Origin: Pyxicephalus adspersus
Lineage: Eukaryota > Chordata > Amphibia > Anura > Pyxicephalidae
Length of the DNA stretch: 64,000 bases
Direction: 5' to 3'
Assembly (NCBI RefSeq): GCF_032062135.1
Contig: NC_092868.1
Span: 50,801,053 to 50,865,052, forward strand
Part shown: piece by piece, positions 11,153 through 20,907 of the stretch
Numbering within the stretch: the stretch's first letter is position 1
Layout: every line of letters starts with the position of its first letter
Translations under genes and position numbers: made by a program
Notes under the pieces: model-generated
Seen by the model: the letters and a program-made list of their open reading frames with translations, nothing else
Databases searched by the model: none
Told to the model about the DNA's origin: nothing

Positions 11153-11420
11153 ACAAATAGCAAAGCTCAGAAATGGAGAGGGTAAAACAGGAAGTTTGGT
11201 CTTGATTCCCCCTGATGTATTTCTTTACTAATTGTGCCAGCCCCAATATAAGTTATAATCAAAAAGAAATTTGCAGCGAAAGAGGGCTTTTGAGGCAAAT
11301 AGAACTACATTTTTACCTTTATTAAAAAATTGTTGTTGGTTCAAGTATTAGAGGCCAAAAAAACCTTAGACAGAGCAAAGCTACTAAATTGACATAAGTG
11401 CAATGATAAAATTGTAGAAA
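11153..11420. other. intron between repeats, nothing recognised
   Basis: Unique-looking AT-rich sequence that may belong to the interspersed repeat beginning at 11421. Confidence 0.35.
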
Positions 11421-11480
11421 AGAACTTAAAGTCTCTGGGGCCGACACGTTTCACCATTAGTCTTCCTCAGGGGAGGTAGA
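11421..11480 (-). repeat. interspersed repeat fragment with GAAACGTGTCGG core
   Basis: On the minus strand, CCCCTGAGGAAGACTAATGG leads into TGAAACGTGTCGG, a motif pattern common in amphibian repeats. Related + strand versions occur near 32790 and 63890. The repeat class is unknown to me. Confidence 0.4.
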
Positions 11481-11918
11481 GACAAGTAGCAGCAATTTTA
11501 TACCAAATAAAGACATTTCATTGGGGTCTCAGGAGATGATATTACAGCATATAGTAGTCCAATACTAGGAATCATCTTGTGGTGATAGGGATGAATTTTC
11601 AGAATAGATAAGAAGATATGGAACAGGATTCCCTTATCTAGGTGATCCCAGTAGTAGTGGTGCCCGGTGCATACAAATGTATATATGCAAATGAAAATCT
11701 TAAGTGTTCGGTTTCAACTGTTCCAAAAGGTCAAAGCATTATTTTTTTTAAACCTTTAAATGTATACATTGAATTATATTATTTTAAAAAGTTAATTATA
11801 TGTTATATTTTAAAGGATATATGAAATTGCACTCTGGTATAATTTGTACGATGGTAAAGCTCATCTGTTATTATATATTTATATATTATGCTTACATATC
11901 CTTATACACTGCAGTAGT
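11481..11918. other. intronic stretch, nothing recognised
   Basis: AT-rich intron. The open frames at 11642-11824 and 11800-12027 carry no domain. Confidence 0.45.
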
Positions 11919-11968
11919 TCTCTCTCTCTCTCTGTGTGTGTGTGTATATATATATAAATATATATATA
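11919..11968. repeat. compound (TC)n(TG)n(TA)n microsatellite
   Basis: Consecutive runs of TC, TG and TA dinucleotides with small interruptions. Confidence 0.9.
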
Positions 11969-12039
11969 GTGTTCCATTTCAGAATATTGTAAGTGTTTCT
12001 CTACAGCATTACCCAGGAATAAACTGACATCTAAGCTTT

Positions 12040-12340
12040 GGGATACGAGTGGCTTATTTATCACTAACAATAGCAGCGCTTACTGTATGTTGTGACATAT
12101 ATTCCCAGAAAAACCACACGGCCTGTTTTAAATATAGACATAGCTTTACGTGTGAAAAAAAAATCCCCACGTGTGACATTAGCGTGTCGTTGGCAGGATT
12201 GATGCCAATATTTCCGCCTGTAATCAGCTTCATGTCACATTTATATAAACAAAAATGAAATTCGAACACATCCTTGTTTATTTTCTCATCCCATGATTGC
12301 AATTTTTGAGCAGTGAAAAACAGACCGCAGGAAATTATTA
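12040..12340. promoter_or_regulatory. candidate conserved non-coding block
   Basis: Repeat-poor sequence carrying two CACGTG-like E-box sites (TACGTGTG, CCCACGTGTG), ATTAGCGTGTCG, and a TTCCGCCTG segment. These are suggestive only. Confidence 0.25.
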
Positions 12341-12627
12341 ATTTTTTGTTGGGCGTTGTGTTTTTGTCAAAGAGCATAGGGGCTGGGGGTGACCATAATG
12401 TATGATGAACCAAAGTTTAAGAGGAGGAGGCAGCTCAGAAGGAAAATGTTGAGCCTGTCACATGATCATTGAGTTGAAATAAATGGGGAAATGCCAATTT
12501 ATATAAATTTTTTCATTTTACAATTATAATTACATTATTAGTATGTTACAATATGGATCAGTATATCTTTCAAAAAAGCTTCCCTGTTTCCCCTTAATAA
12601 GTTAGTCCAGTTAGTTTCTCCTTTGAG

Positions 12628-12709
12628 AGACGCCCAGCTCCCCACGCATGTGCGGTCCAGAATCCATAAATTTAGTGGTCCGTGAGCTCTAAAAGGTTGG
12701 CAACCACTG
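12628..12709 (-). mobile_element. hAT family A end fragment
   Basis: The + strand ends in AAAAGGTTGGCAACCACTG. Its reverse complement begins CAGTGGTTGCCAACC and matches about 75 bases of the left end of the element at 10830, including the TGGACCGCACATG segment. The other end is missing, so this is a truncated, inverted copy. Confidence 0.7.
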
Positions 12710-13720
12710 ATGCAGATGATGCATATTGCTCCCCTAGTGGTAAATCAGACTGCACATTGTAGGAAGGTCAGAGGGTGCAGCAAAGGCTGAGCTATATATA
12801 ATGTTAAAGGACTTTGCCTAGGCTAAGATGATGTTATCAGTCTGCTGCATGGAGATAAAGCATATCCCTTCCCTTCTGATCACTGAACTGTACATTGTAA
12901 CTTTGTAGGAGGGACTGCAGCTAGACTGGTCTGGTTCTGAGAACAGCACAGGCACCAGGATTTACATGTTTGTATTATCTTTGAACCAACATTTCTGGGT
13001 AATGCCTAAATAAAAATAGCATCATCCTTCTGGAAAGAAAAATATATAAGTATTGTCAGTAAGCATTGTAATCACTCATTCAGCTGTGTGTATAATCTGA
13101 TCTTCATTTAGAACCCAATTATATTGTTCATTCTAAAAGAACTACAGTTATATATAAAGGTTCTTTGGCCCTTTTAAATCTCAGAAAGGTGTGCGGCGGT
13201 GTTCCTCCTAAAGCTCAAATGCTAAAATAAATACCACATAGCTTTTGGATAACTTTTAATAACTTGTCTGGAGAGATTTATGGAAGGAAGTGAGCGTCCA
13301 ACTGAGTGACAAATGGGAATGCTGGTAGAGTGTTTTGTTTCTAAGTTATCATGGGAGAAGGGGGGTCAGCACTCATGGTGCCCAAGAGGATTCCGCCAGC
13401 CTCGCCGCAGAGCAAAATATGCCTTTGCATTCTGGAACGTTTCACAATACAATTCAGCCCGTTACAATGCCTTTCATTAATTTTCCCAGAAAAGCTTGCT
13501 GCATCCATTCACCATCACACACAATGCTCCTTTCTGTCTTGCTGCTCCAATTCTGGGTCGGTTTATACATATAAATATCACCTTCAGTTATCGTTTTGCT
13601 GCATCGCTTAGCATGGACTTTACACCGGCTGTCTTGAAACAGCCAGGTTTTTTTTAATTGTAGATATGAAGGGCTTGTCTTTGGTCCTAAAGATTCTTCT
13701 CTGGAAATTCAGTGTTGTCA
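12710..13720. other. intronic stretch, nothing recognised
   Basis: No array or terminal repeat found. Two overlapping + strand frames at 13335-13611 have no recognisable domain. Confidence 0.45.
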
Positions 13721-13722
13721 CC

Positions 13723-13864
13723 ATGATGGTTCAGCATCTTTATCCCCCTGCAGGATACTGATGTGACTGCATAACGGCAGCTCCAGGATCACACAGCAAG
13801 GGATTATGGGAAAGGATATCGAGGAAGCCGTTATTATGGTTCGGTATCTTTATCTTCCCGTAGG
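13723..13864. repeat. diverged local duplication of a ~31-bp segment
   Basis: The segment at 13723-13753 (ATGGTTCAGCATCTTTATCC core) recurs at 13834-13864 (ATGGTTCGGTATCTTTATCT core), 111 bases apart, followed by CCTGCAGG and CCCGTAGG respectively. Confidence 0.5.
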
Positions 13865-14214
13865 TTTTTTTTGTCATGTTTTTTTTCAAAAAAATGTCAA
13901 CATAACTTTTTTTTGTAGCCATGGCAATGGTACAATACCAGCAGGAATTCTCTACTCCTGTGATTGATTCACTGATTTTTTTTCAACCTTTTTTTTTTTT
14001 AGTAGTCTACACAGAACTTGAGAATAAATAACAAGCATGCGTAGCAATTTATTTTATGGAGCTTTGTCAGGATTACCACTTTTTTATCCATCCTAAAGTG
14101 AGCTAAAATTTAGAACACAGGACACAGAAAGGACAAAGGACACAGAAAATGACTCCCAGTTTGCATTTCATTCTTCAGCCATGTTTTCCAGAGACACCCA
14201 AATCACGTTTAATT

Positions 14215-14645
14215 TTTCTGACAGGTCTCCCAGTGACCTCCAGTCCACATGTGCATGACAGCCAGTGCATCCAGTGACTCCCAGTCCACCTATTATTATT
14301 CAACCAGTTTTTCCAGTGACCCCTAGTCTGTCTGTCATTTTTCAGGAGGTGTTTCCAGTGACACCCAGTCCACCAGTCATTGTGTTTTCATTGCTTCCAG
14401 TAGCACCCGGTATCCCTGTCCCTGTTTAGCCAGTGCTTCCAATGACTCCCAGTCCACCTGTCATTCTTCAGTCAATGCACCCAGTAACACCCAATCCACC
14501 TGTCATTCTTAAGCCAGTTGACCCAGTGACATCCAGTCTACCTGTAACTTTTCAGCCAGTGCTTCCAATGATTTCCAGTCTACCTGCCGTTTTTAGTCTG
14601 TGCTTCCAGTGACTCCCAAAAGTTACCTAGTGACCCCAATGCACC
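14215..14645. repeat. degenerate 42-bp minisatellite, about 10 copies
   Basis: The landmark CAGTCYACC begins at about 14241, 14282, 14324, 14366, 14408, 14450, 14492, 14534 and 14576, an almost constant 42-base step. Each unit also carries CCAGTGCTTCCAGTGAC. Copies are diverged, so the array is old. A fading tail of the same theme reaches about 14720. Confidence 0.9.
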
Positions 14646-14959
14646 CAGGGACTCCAGATGTGCCGGTGGTCTACTGATGACCCTTAGTGCACCACTAGGA
14701 ACTTCCATGCACCACTGTGACACCTGCATAATCTGGATGGTCCCTCTACCTGTGGCATTTTGCCTTAATCTATAACAAATACGTATTATGTCTTCTCTTT
14801 TAAAGTTTACAGTAAGACTTTTATTCTCCTATGGGAGTTCCAGTGTTTTCTTTTGCCGTGGTTACACTGAATCCACGCACTGTAGAGTCCCCTCCCAAAT
14901 AGCCAGTTCTGGCTGTAACATAAAACCGCGTCAGACCTCTCGCCTCTTACATGCTTCCC

Positions 14960-15610
14960 ATCAAAACAAAAATCCTCCGCCAGGAAGAAAGCCCTCCAGG
15001 CCGGCCAAGGACTATCTGCAATTAGTTTTGAAGTTTGTTTAGACTTTTTAACCAGGAAAATTAATTGGTGTCGTTTAAACACCGACTTCACATCAGACGG
15101 CTTTTTATATTAAAAAATTAATGATATCAATATGCCAGTGAGACGCAGCCCGCCTTATTTATGCTCGTGGCTCGAAAGATGGGCTAATTTCTGCTTTGGA
15201 GAAATTAATAAAAAAGGAATTGTCACACGGAGATTTATAAAATTTTATTTTAATAACATGATGCCGCGTTTTGAGCACCAGATCAGCCGTCCATCATTCA
15301 TCCTAATCAGCTCATATAAGTGCATTGCTGTCTCGGCGGCGAGAGACATTGACACACATCACAGGTTATGTCTTTAATAATATTTTTGCCACTTGTAGTC
15401 TCCTGCTCCCATCTTAATCGTGAAGGCATTAGATGGAGAAATAACTTCTTACTAAATAAGTAGTCAGGGTTATTAAAAGGAACCGCCAGTTGGATGAGTG
15501 TAATGCCTTGCTGCGTTCTTGCACTTTCGATGCATGCTATTAATTAAGGAACAGCTCGCATCCGACAGGAAATCAGGGCAGACTGTTAAAGCTCAGCACC
15601 AAATATTTTG
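14960..15610. promoter_or_regulatory. candidate conserved non-coding block
   Basis: A repeat-poor block with retained CpGs (CATCAGACGG, GTGAGACGCAGCCCG, TCTCGGCGGCGAG, CTTTCGATGC) mixed with AT-rich homeodomain-like sites, ending in TATTAATTAAGG at 15539. The short open frames across it lack domains. The composition contrasts with the CpG-poor flanks and suggests enhancer-like constraint. Confidence 0.3.
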
Positions 15611-16180
15611 TTTTGGATAGTGTGGGAAAAGTTTGAAGCCTCTGCTGGGTTTTCCTCTAAGTTACACAACAAGCCTGATTTACCATTGGCTTGTGGTCCT
15701 CGTGGGTGGGATTGTCTCCTAACCACCAATGAATGGGCAGCTGGGCCCAGTGTGTACCTTCCTTATTACCTTTGTTAAATAAGCAAAATTGGCAAAATGG
15801 ACATCTCATAATCTGTCTTTTTAAAACTGAAATCTATTAAATTAAATATCCCAACCAATGCAGCTTTAAAAGCAACACAAACCTTCAGACCAAAGATTTT
15901 CATTCAGCCACTAGATGTCCTTAATCTTATGACCAGGATCATTCAACCCTCTTCCACTGAGCCCAACCTGTGATTAGACACTGAAAGGAGAGGCAGCACA
16001 AAGATGAGTTTATGTCAGTCGGGTCTTGCTTATGTCAGAATCGTCATGCTTCTTGTCATCACATGAATTTATTGGTTTCTTGCACTGATGCTTCGCCAGC
16101 CAGCCCTGCTGTACAGGGAATGTAAAGAGGTTATTTCTAGGTCCTATTCAGGTGCTATTATAAAAAGCAGGTAATTATGT
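15611..16180. other. intronic stretch, little recognised
   Basis: The segment at 15905-15930 reads as the reverse complement of an ACATCTAGTGGC motif that also marks the repeats at 35.1 and 57.0 kb, so a small fragment of that family may be present. Confidence 0.3.
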
Positions 16181-16720
16181 ATTAATTATTACACAGCTAC
16201 TTTGTTTTGTATCCTTTGTATCTGTTTGTGGTTTAGCTTATATACCATGCTGGGGTTAACACAGGACAGACAGCTATAGACAGATTGTTTTTTAGTCACC
16301 TGTATATTCTTTTGGGTTGGATATGGCAGCCCCTTGACAAAGTAGCTGGTGAGGAAGGCACATCCATTGTCATCATCCTCTCTCTCACTGTCCCCGCCAC
16401 GCGTCAGCGCTACACTCACAATTGATATATGCTTGTTTGGAATTGTGCGTTGGCAAGTGGATCACCGCCTGATAAATGGCCATGAAATAGAGGCCGGGGT
16501 TAAGCCAGGAGTAATTGCTTATGCATTTCGAAAAGTGTGAAACGCGTGATAAATATCACATGCCACGTTTTTTTTTCTTCCCCTTTATCTGAAGATGCTT
16601 TTCTTCTTATTTATTTATTTTCCCCAGGGATTGATAGAAAAATTAACGGCTTATATGGAAAGATGCTTTCAAAATGAACCGGTTCTCGAAAGGAAGGGGA
16701 AAAAAAGCACAGCAATCTAC
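16181..16720. promoter_or_regulatory. candidate conserved non-coding block
   Basis: Contains ATTAATTATTACACAGC, CCACGCGTCAGCGC, GTAATTGCTTATGCATTTCG and GTGAAACGCGTG within 400 bases, with no repeat structure. This looks like clustered factor sites, but no conservation evidence is available. Confidence 0.25.
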
Positions 16721-18594
16721 ATAGTACTTAGCCTGCTGACACATAATAATATATTGATAAATTGTGTCTGTCTAAAATGGCTTCTAGGTAAAAAGCGAGC
16801 TTATAATGTGTTTTCAGGTATTAATAAAGGGAAGGGAATTATGGGAGGTGGTAATGGGAGGAAGAGACGTCAAGGACACTACAATAGCAGGGCTTGTCAC
16901 TGTTATGGAACTAAAGTTCCACTTTTAAAAATATGTGATCGATCGGTCATTATTGCAAAAAAGGACAGGCGATGTTCATTTTGCCTGATCGCTCTGAGAA
17001 GCTTTGGTTGTCAGGATTGGCAATCTTTTAGGTAAAATGTGACCATCCTTTTGGCATCTGTCTTGGTTGACCCTTTCATTATTTGCTTGGTAAAGCTCGC
17101 ATGTTTATATAGAAGGAATCTTAACTTGGATTTAGGCTTGAAATATCCAGTTTGAAATATTGAAACTCTGGCTATGGTTTATATTACTGCCTAAACCATG
17201 TTGATATTTTACCCTTTACTTTTGGTTAAACAACCAAGGACTGGTATGGCATTACCCATTTTTAAACTTTTAGTTCTCCCAATGACATCTTCACAAGGTG
17301 GGTAAAATATTAGCTGGAACAGCTGCTGGGTGCTCTGTTCTATTTGATGTGGGTAGATCCCCAAAACTACACTCCCAAGAGCTCTTTCTCAACACACACA
17401 TGTGGAAAGGCTCAAGGGAGTCAAAGCAGCAGTAAGAAACTAATGCATGGATGTAAAGTGGGACAGAGAGCAGCAGGGAACAGAGGATACGGAATTGGGT
17501 TCTGTAGTCTAGCAGGCAGGGTACAAAATTTAGGAGTTGAAAGGGGTTGAAAGTGAGTACACTACATGTCTGGGAGATCAACAATCAGATCATAGGAAAA
17601 TGTGCATATATTGAAGAAGAGATGTGTATTTATTTCCCTGGTGCATTGTGGTATCACGTATTGGCTGAATTTGCACAGGAATTACATAATTGTAGATGTA
17701 GATCACACTGGCTGGCAGTGTGGTGTTTATTATTGGTCTGCATCTAATCTGATTTTCACCCACTTACTATATGAATTAAATGACTAGAGATATCTAAGTC
17801 ATCCCCTTCCCCACTACCACCTTTATAGGCAAAAACACAGTCACGTAAATACCTAACTTTACTGTAGGTAACAGAGTGCCTGCCACCTTCTCATCTTTTC
17901 ATTTGATTTCTGTCTCTCTTTTACCTGGCAAAAACAAATCCTCCTTATAACCGTCTTTCCATTTTAAGCTATGGATTTTCTCGGCAACAAGTAGCTTCAT
18001 CTTTAAGTTATTACCAGCGGGTTTTTGTCTAAACAATAATTTTATTAGAATATTATGCTGACATGCCAACTCTAAATAATGTCTGGGGCCTGGAGCAGCT
18101 GACATCTCATCCACGGCTACATCCCCATCATGTTTCCATTCAGATTGAATTTTGCTGTTACAGCAAGGCTCCAGAGACTCGGGAAGCACTGAAAAGCCCA
18201 GGAAAGGGGGAAAAAACAATGTCACATTCAAGTGTGTTTTAATCATATAAAGTGATTCCAAGTCACAGCCATCCGTCTACAGTACCCTGTGCTGTTTGCT
18301 TGAGGAAATGTGGTGGTACTTCTCGTGAAAGTATTTGCAGATAAAAACATTATGGGCATGGCATTCTGCTTCCTTTACAAATGCAAAATACATCAAAATA
18401 AATTGAATTATTTGTCAAAATGTATAATAGCACTGGAGAAATGTTTTGGGTGGACCTTATTTTTCAAGTTGAGATAGAAAGAAGTCCTCAACGTGTAGCT
18501 AGATTTGTTTTTTAACCAGGATTCATCCAGAGGTTGTCAGGGATTCATTGAGCAGTGGTAGATTGACCTCTAGCTTGAAAAAAAATGTCGTTCC
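16721..18594. other. intronic stretch, nothing recognised
   Basis: The 146-codon frame at 16595-17035 starts inside the preceding block and shows no domain. The 120-codon minus-strand frame at 17899-18261 is also unrecognised. Both lengths are plausible by chance in 64 kb. Confidence 0.4.
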
Positions 18595-18716
18595 TGTCAC
18601 TGACCACCACTTCTCCTATTCCCTACCAATACTGAAGGTCTCTTTTGTACTCACCATCATTATAAAGAGGCACTTCACTGAACACCAATTTAGATGGTAC
18701 GTCATTACTGACCATA
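18595..18716. repeat. ~30-bp minisatellite, left part
   Basis: Units with a TGACCACC/TGAACACC landmark occur at about 18601, 18651, 18679 and 18709. The array resumes at 18890 beyond an inserted LINE tail. Confidence 0.65.
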
Positions 18717-18869
18717 CAGGGGCAGGATCCTCTCCTCCTCCTGTGTCACTGTCTGTATCTGTCTGACATTTCCAGCCCCTATTTAATATACAGCACTGCG
18801 TAATATGTTAGTGCTATATAAATCCTGTTTATTAATAATATTAATAATAATAATAATAATAATAATAAT
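18717..18869 (+). mobile_element. LINE 3' tail fragment (L2-like) with (TAA)n end
   Basis: GGATCCTCTCCTCCTCCTG, then TCACTGTCTGTATCTGTCTG, then TACAGCACTGCGTAATATG and TAGTGCTATATAAATCCTG, ending in a TAA microsatellite (18831-18869). The ending matches the tail of the SINE at 5480-5796 and another fragment at 33.1 kb. It is 5'-truncated, as is usual for LINE insertions. Confidence 0.75.
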
Positions 18870-18889
18870 GCATATAAGACAATAGGGAC

Positions 18890-19010
18890 ATTTTTCCACT
18901 GGCCTCCAATGTAAGGGCACATATCACCACTGACCACCAATATTAAGGGGCACCTGTTTAATGACCACCCATACTAAGGGGCACTTCTCCGACATTAGTG
19001 TAAGTGGTCT
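18890..19010. repeat. ~30-bp minisatellite, right part
   Basis: Three units with GGCCTCCAAT, GACCACCAAT and GACCACCCAT at about 18901, 18932 and 18963, followed by AAGGGGCAC in two of them. Confidence 0.75.
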
Positions 19011-19541
19011 CTTTTTTTTATAAATCACAGTTCTTGGGCATTTGGTTTCATTGTTATCACTGTTATCAATAATTTTGTTGCATAGAGCAAGGGTGTTAAA
19101 AAAGATTCACTCCAGATGTCAAAAAAAACACTAAATATGCCTCATTTCCCATTCTTTATTTATCATTTATTGTTTTAGTGTTCTTGTTTTAAAGCATAAC
19201 TTCTAGGGTTAGAACATGTCAGGTATTAGAGTAGAACCATAGCAATCTCACAGTGATTGTAACCTGTTCCATCCCTATCTAGCACTGGAGATTGTGCTTT
19301 CAAATACGACTGCACCATTACCTACAGCCCTTCCCCATCACCAAACAACATTTGAGTGCCATTTAGTGTAGAAGTGCTGGGGGGTGTCTCCAACAACCTT
19401 GGTTCAGAGAACGGAGGTTAAATGATGCTGCTGATTATACAACCTGAAAGACAGGCAACATCTAGGGGTGGAAAGAAACTTCGGTAGGGCTCAGATTTAA
19501 GGTGAGGATTGCATGCAGGTCTGCTTTACAAATTACTAAAG
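19011..19541. other. intronic stretch, nothing recognised
   Basis: Unique-looking intron without arrays or terminal repeats. Confidence 0.5.
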
Positions 19542-19543
19542 TA

Positions 19544-20029
19544 CAGGTTGGCATTCAAAAATCCGGCAACCTCTGGACCTGAGGAGTGCCAGATTTCTGA
19601 AAATTCAGGATTTTTGAAGGTTATATATGCTGTATATAAAAAAACAAGAATTAACACCAATTTAAATGACAATAAATAAAAAGCAAATTAAATGTTCACC
19701 AACTAAATAAAACAGTTTTACAGAATTTTAGTTCAACTTAACAAAATAGTGCCTCTATGTTAATCATTACTGTACCCTCAAAAAATAGCATATGGGCTGT
19801 CAGGAAGATCATTTTCATAACTGACAGTAACAGCATCCTCAGCAACAGGAACAACTTCAATTTGTGGAAGAAAAGCAAGAAAAACAGCTGATTCTGGAGT
19901 ACAACACTATCAAAACATAAATGGAAAATCTCCAGAAAACCGTGTAAATTTGAAAATGCGCTCCGAAATCCATGCCGGAAAACTGAATGATCCGGATTAT
20001 CGATGGCCAGATTTTTGAATGTCAACCTG
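19544..20029. mobile_element. pogo/Tigger-like non-autonomous DNA transposon
   Basis: The left end CAGGTTGGCATTCAAAAATC and the right end GATTTTTGAATGTCAACCTG are inverted with one mismatch in 20. Both are flanked by TA (19542-19543, 20030-20031), the target duplication of Tc1/mariner-related elements. The CAGGTTG end and the nearby GGATTNTNGAA pattern recall vertebrate Tigger elements. At 486 bp it lacks a transposase. The 95-codon minus-strand frame inside shows no catalytic motif. Confidence 0.8.
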
Positions 20030-20149
20030 TACCAGCAGTTTGTTTACTGATTTTTTTTTTAACTGGTTTTTACTGTAAAAGATCTGAGTTTCCAAAGTAT
20101 TAAACAACCCCTACAAACTATTTTTCATTTCATTATTAAAAGAATAAAA

Positions 20150-20720
20150 AAAAGTAGAATCCGATTCTTGCTGAGTTAATACCAAGCAGACTCATTTCAA
20201 TTTTTAGAGAATAGGACATCCATGTATTTTGCATTAAATAATTAATTGTAAAGTTAATTGATGAAATATTAAATTGCCAGGTAAAATGGGGCAATTCATA
20301 ACCTCATCTTTTCATTAATAAGGGAATTTTCATTTCCTGTGTCGTTAGATTTGGATTAACCAAGAGAGCTTTCACGAAGATTGAAAACAATCGTCCTTTT
20401 TTGAATTAATTTACTACATTAGTATCATTATCATACAATTGTAGATCTTAACGGGAATGCTCAGTTCGATTGAAAATGCTTATCTAACGGGAAATAAATC
20501 ATTTCTATCCTTTTGGTGTTAAGCCATTATAGTGGATTTAATGAGAGGTATGTTAATGCGACAGTCTATATTTTTTGATTATGTATCAGAAGGAAAAAGA
20601 CAAGTGTCCCTGATTGCTGATCCTTTCTACAATAGATTCGAGTTTATTTAAAGTGTATCTGTAGTCACTGAAACCATAATAAATCACCTCCTCGATTATA
20701 TGAGAAACGTGTTCAGGTAA
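20150..20720. promoter_or_regulatory. candidate conserved non-coding block, TAATTA-rich
   Basis: Contains GCATTAAATAATTAATTG, AGTTAATTGATG, TTCATTAATAAGG, TGAATTAATTTAC and several CpGs (TGTGTCGTTAG, CACGAAGATTG, TTAACGGGAATG, TCTAACGGGAAA). No repeat structure. The density of homeodomain-type sites is the highest I noticed in the window. Confidence 0.3.
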
Positions 20721-20766
20721 ATTCTTTTATATCATCCTCATCATTCATCTATAATAATCTATATTA

Positions 20767-20899
20767 TGGATATTCAACTCCAGTCCAATAAGGGCCAGGA
20801 TCTGCACACATAGTTGGTACAGTAAACGTAGATGAATCTGCTTATATTAAAATTCTGACCAGTGTCTGGTTCTCCAAAACTGAAGTTGGAAAGCCCTGC
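20767..20899. mobile_element. 133-bp hAT-type miniature element
   Basis: Flanked by perfect 8-bp duplications CTATATTA at 20759-20766 and 20900-20907. The ends are imperfect inverted repeats: ATTCAACTCCAGTCC on the left, and CTGAAGTTGGAAAGCCCTG on the right, whose complement reads CTTTCCAACTTCAG. Size and 8-bp duplication fit a hAT MITE. Confidence 0.8.
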
Positions 20900-20907
20900 C
20901 TATATTA

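Noticed and set aside
16595..17035. 146-codon open frame
   Set aside because: No domain, low-complexity start, no splice sites in useful positions. Composition is ordinary intron.
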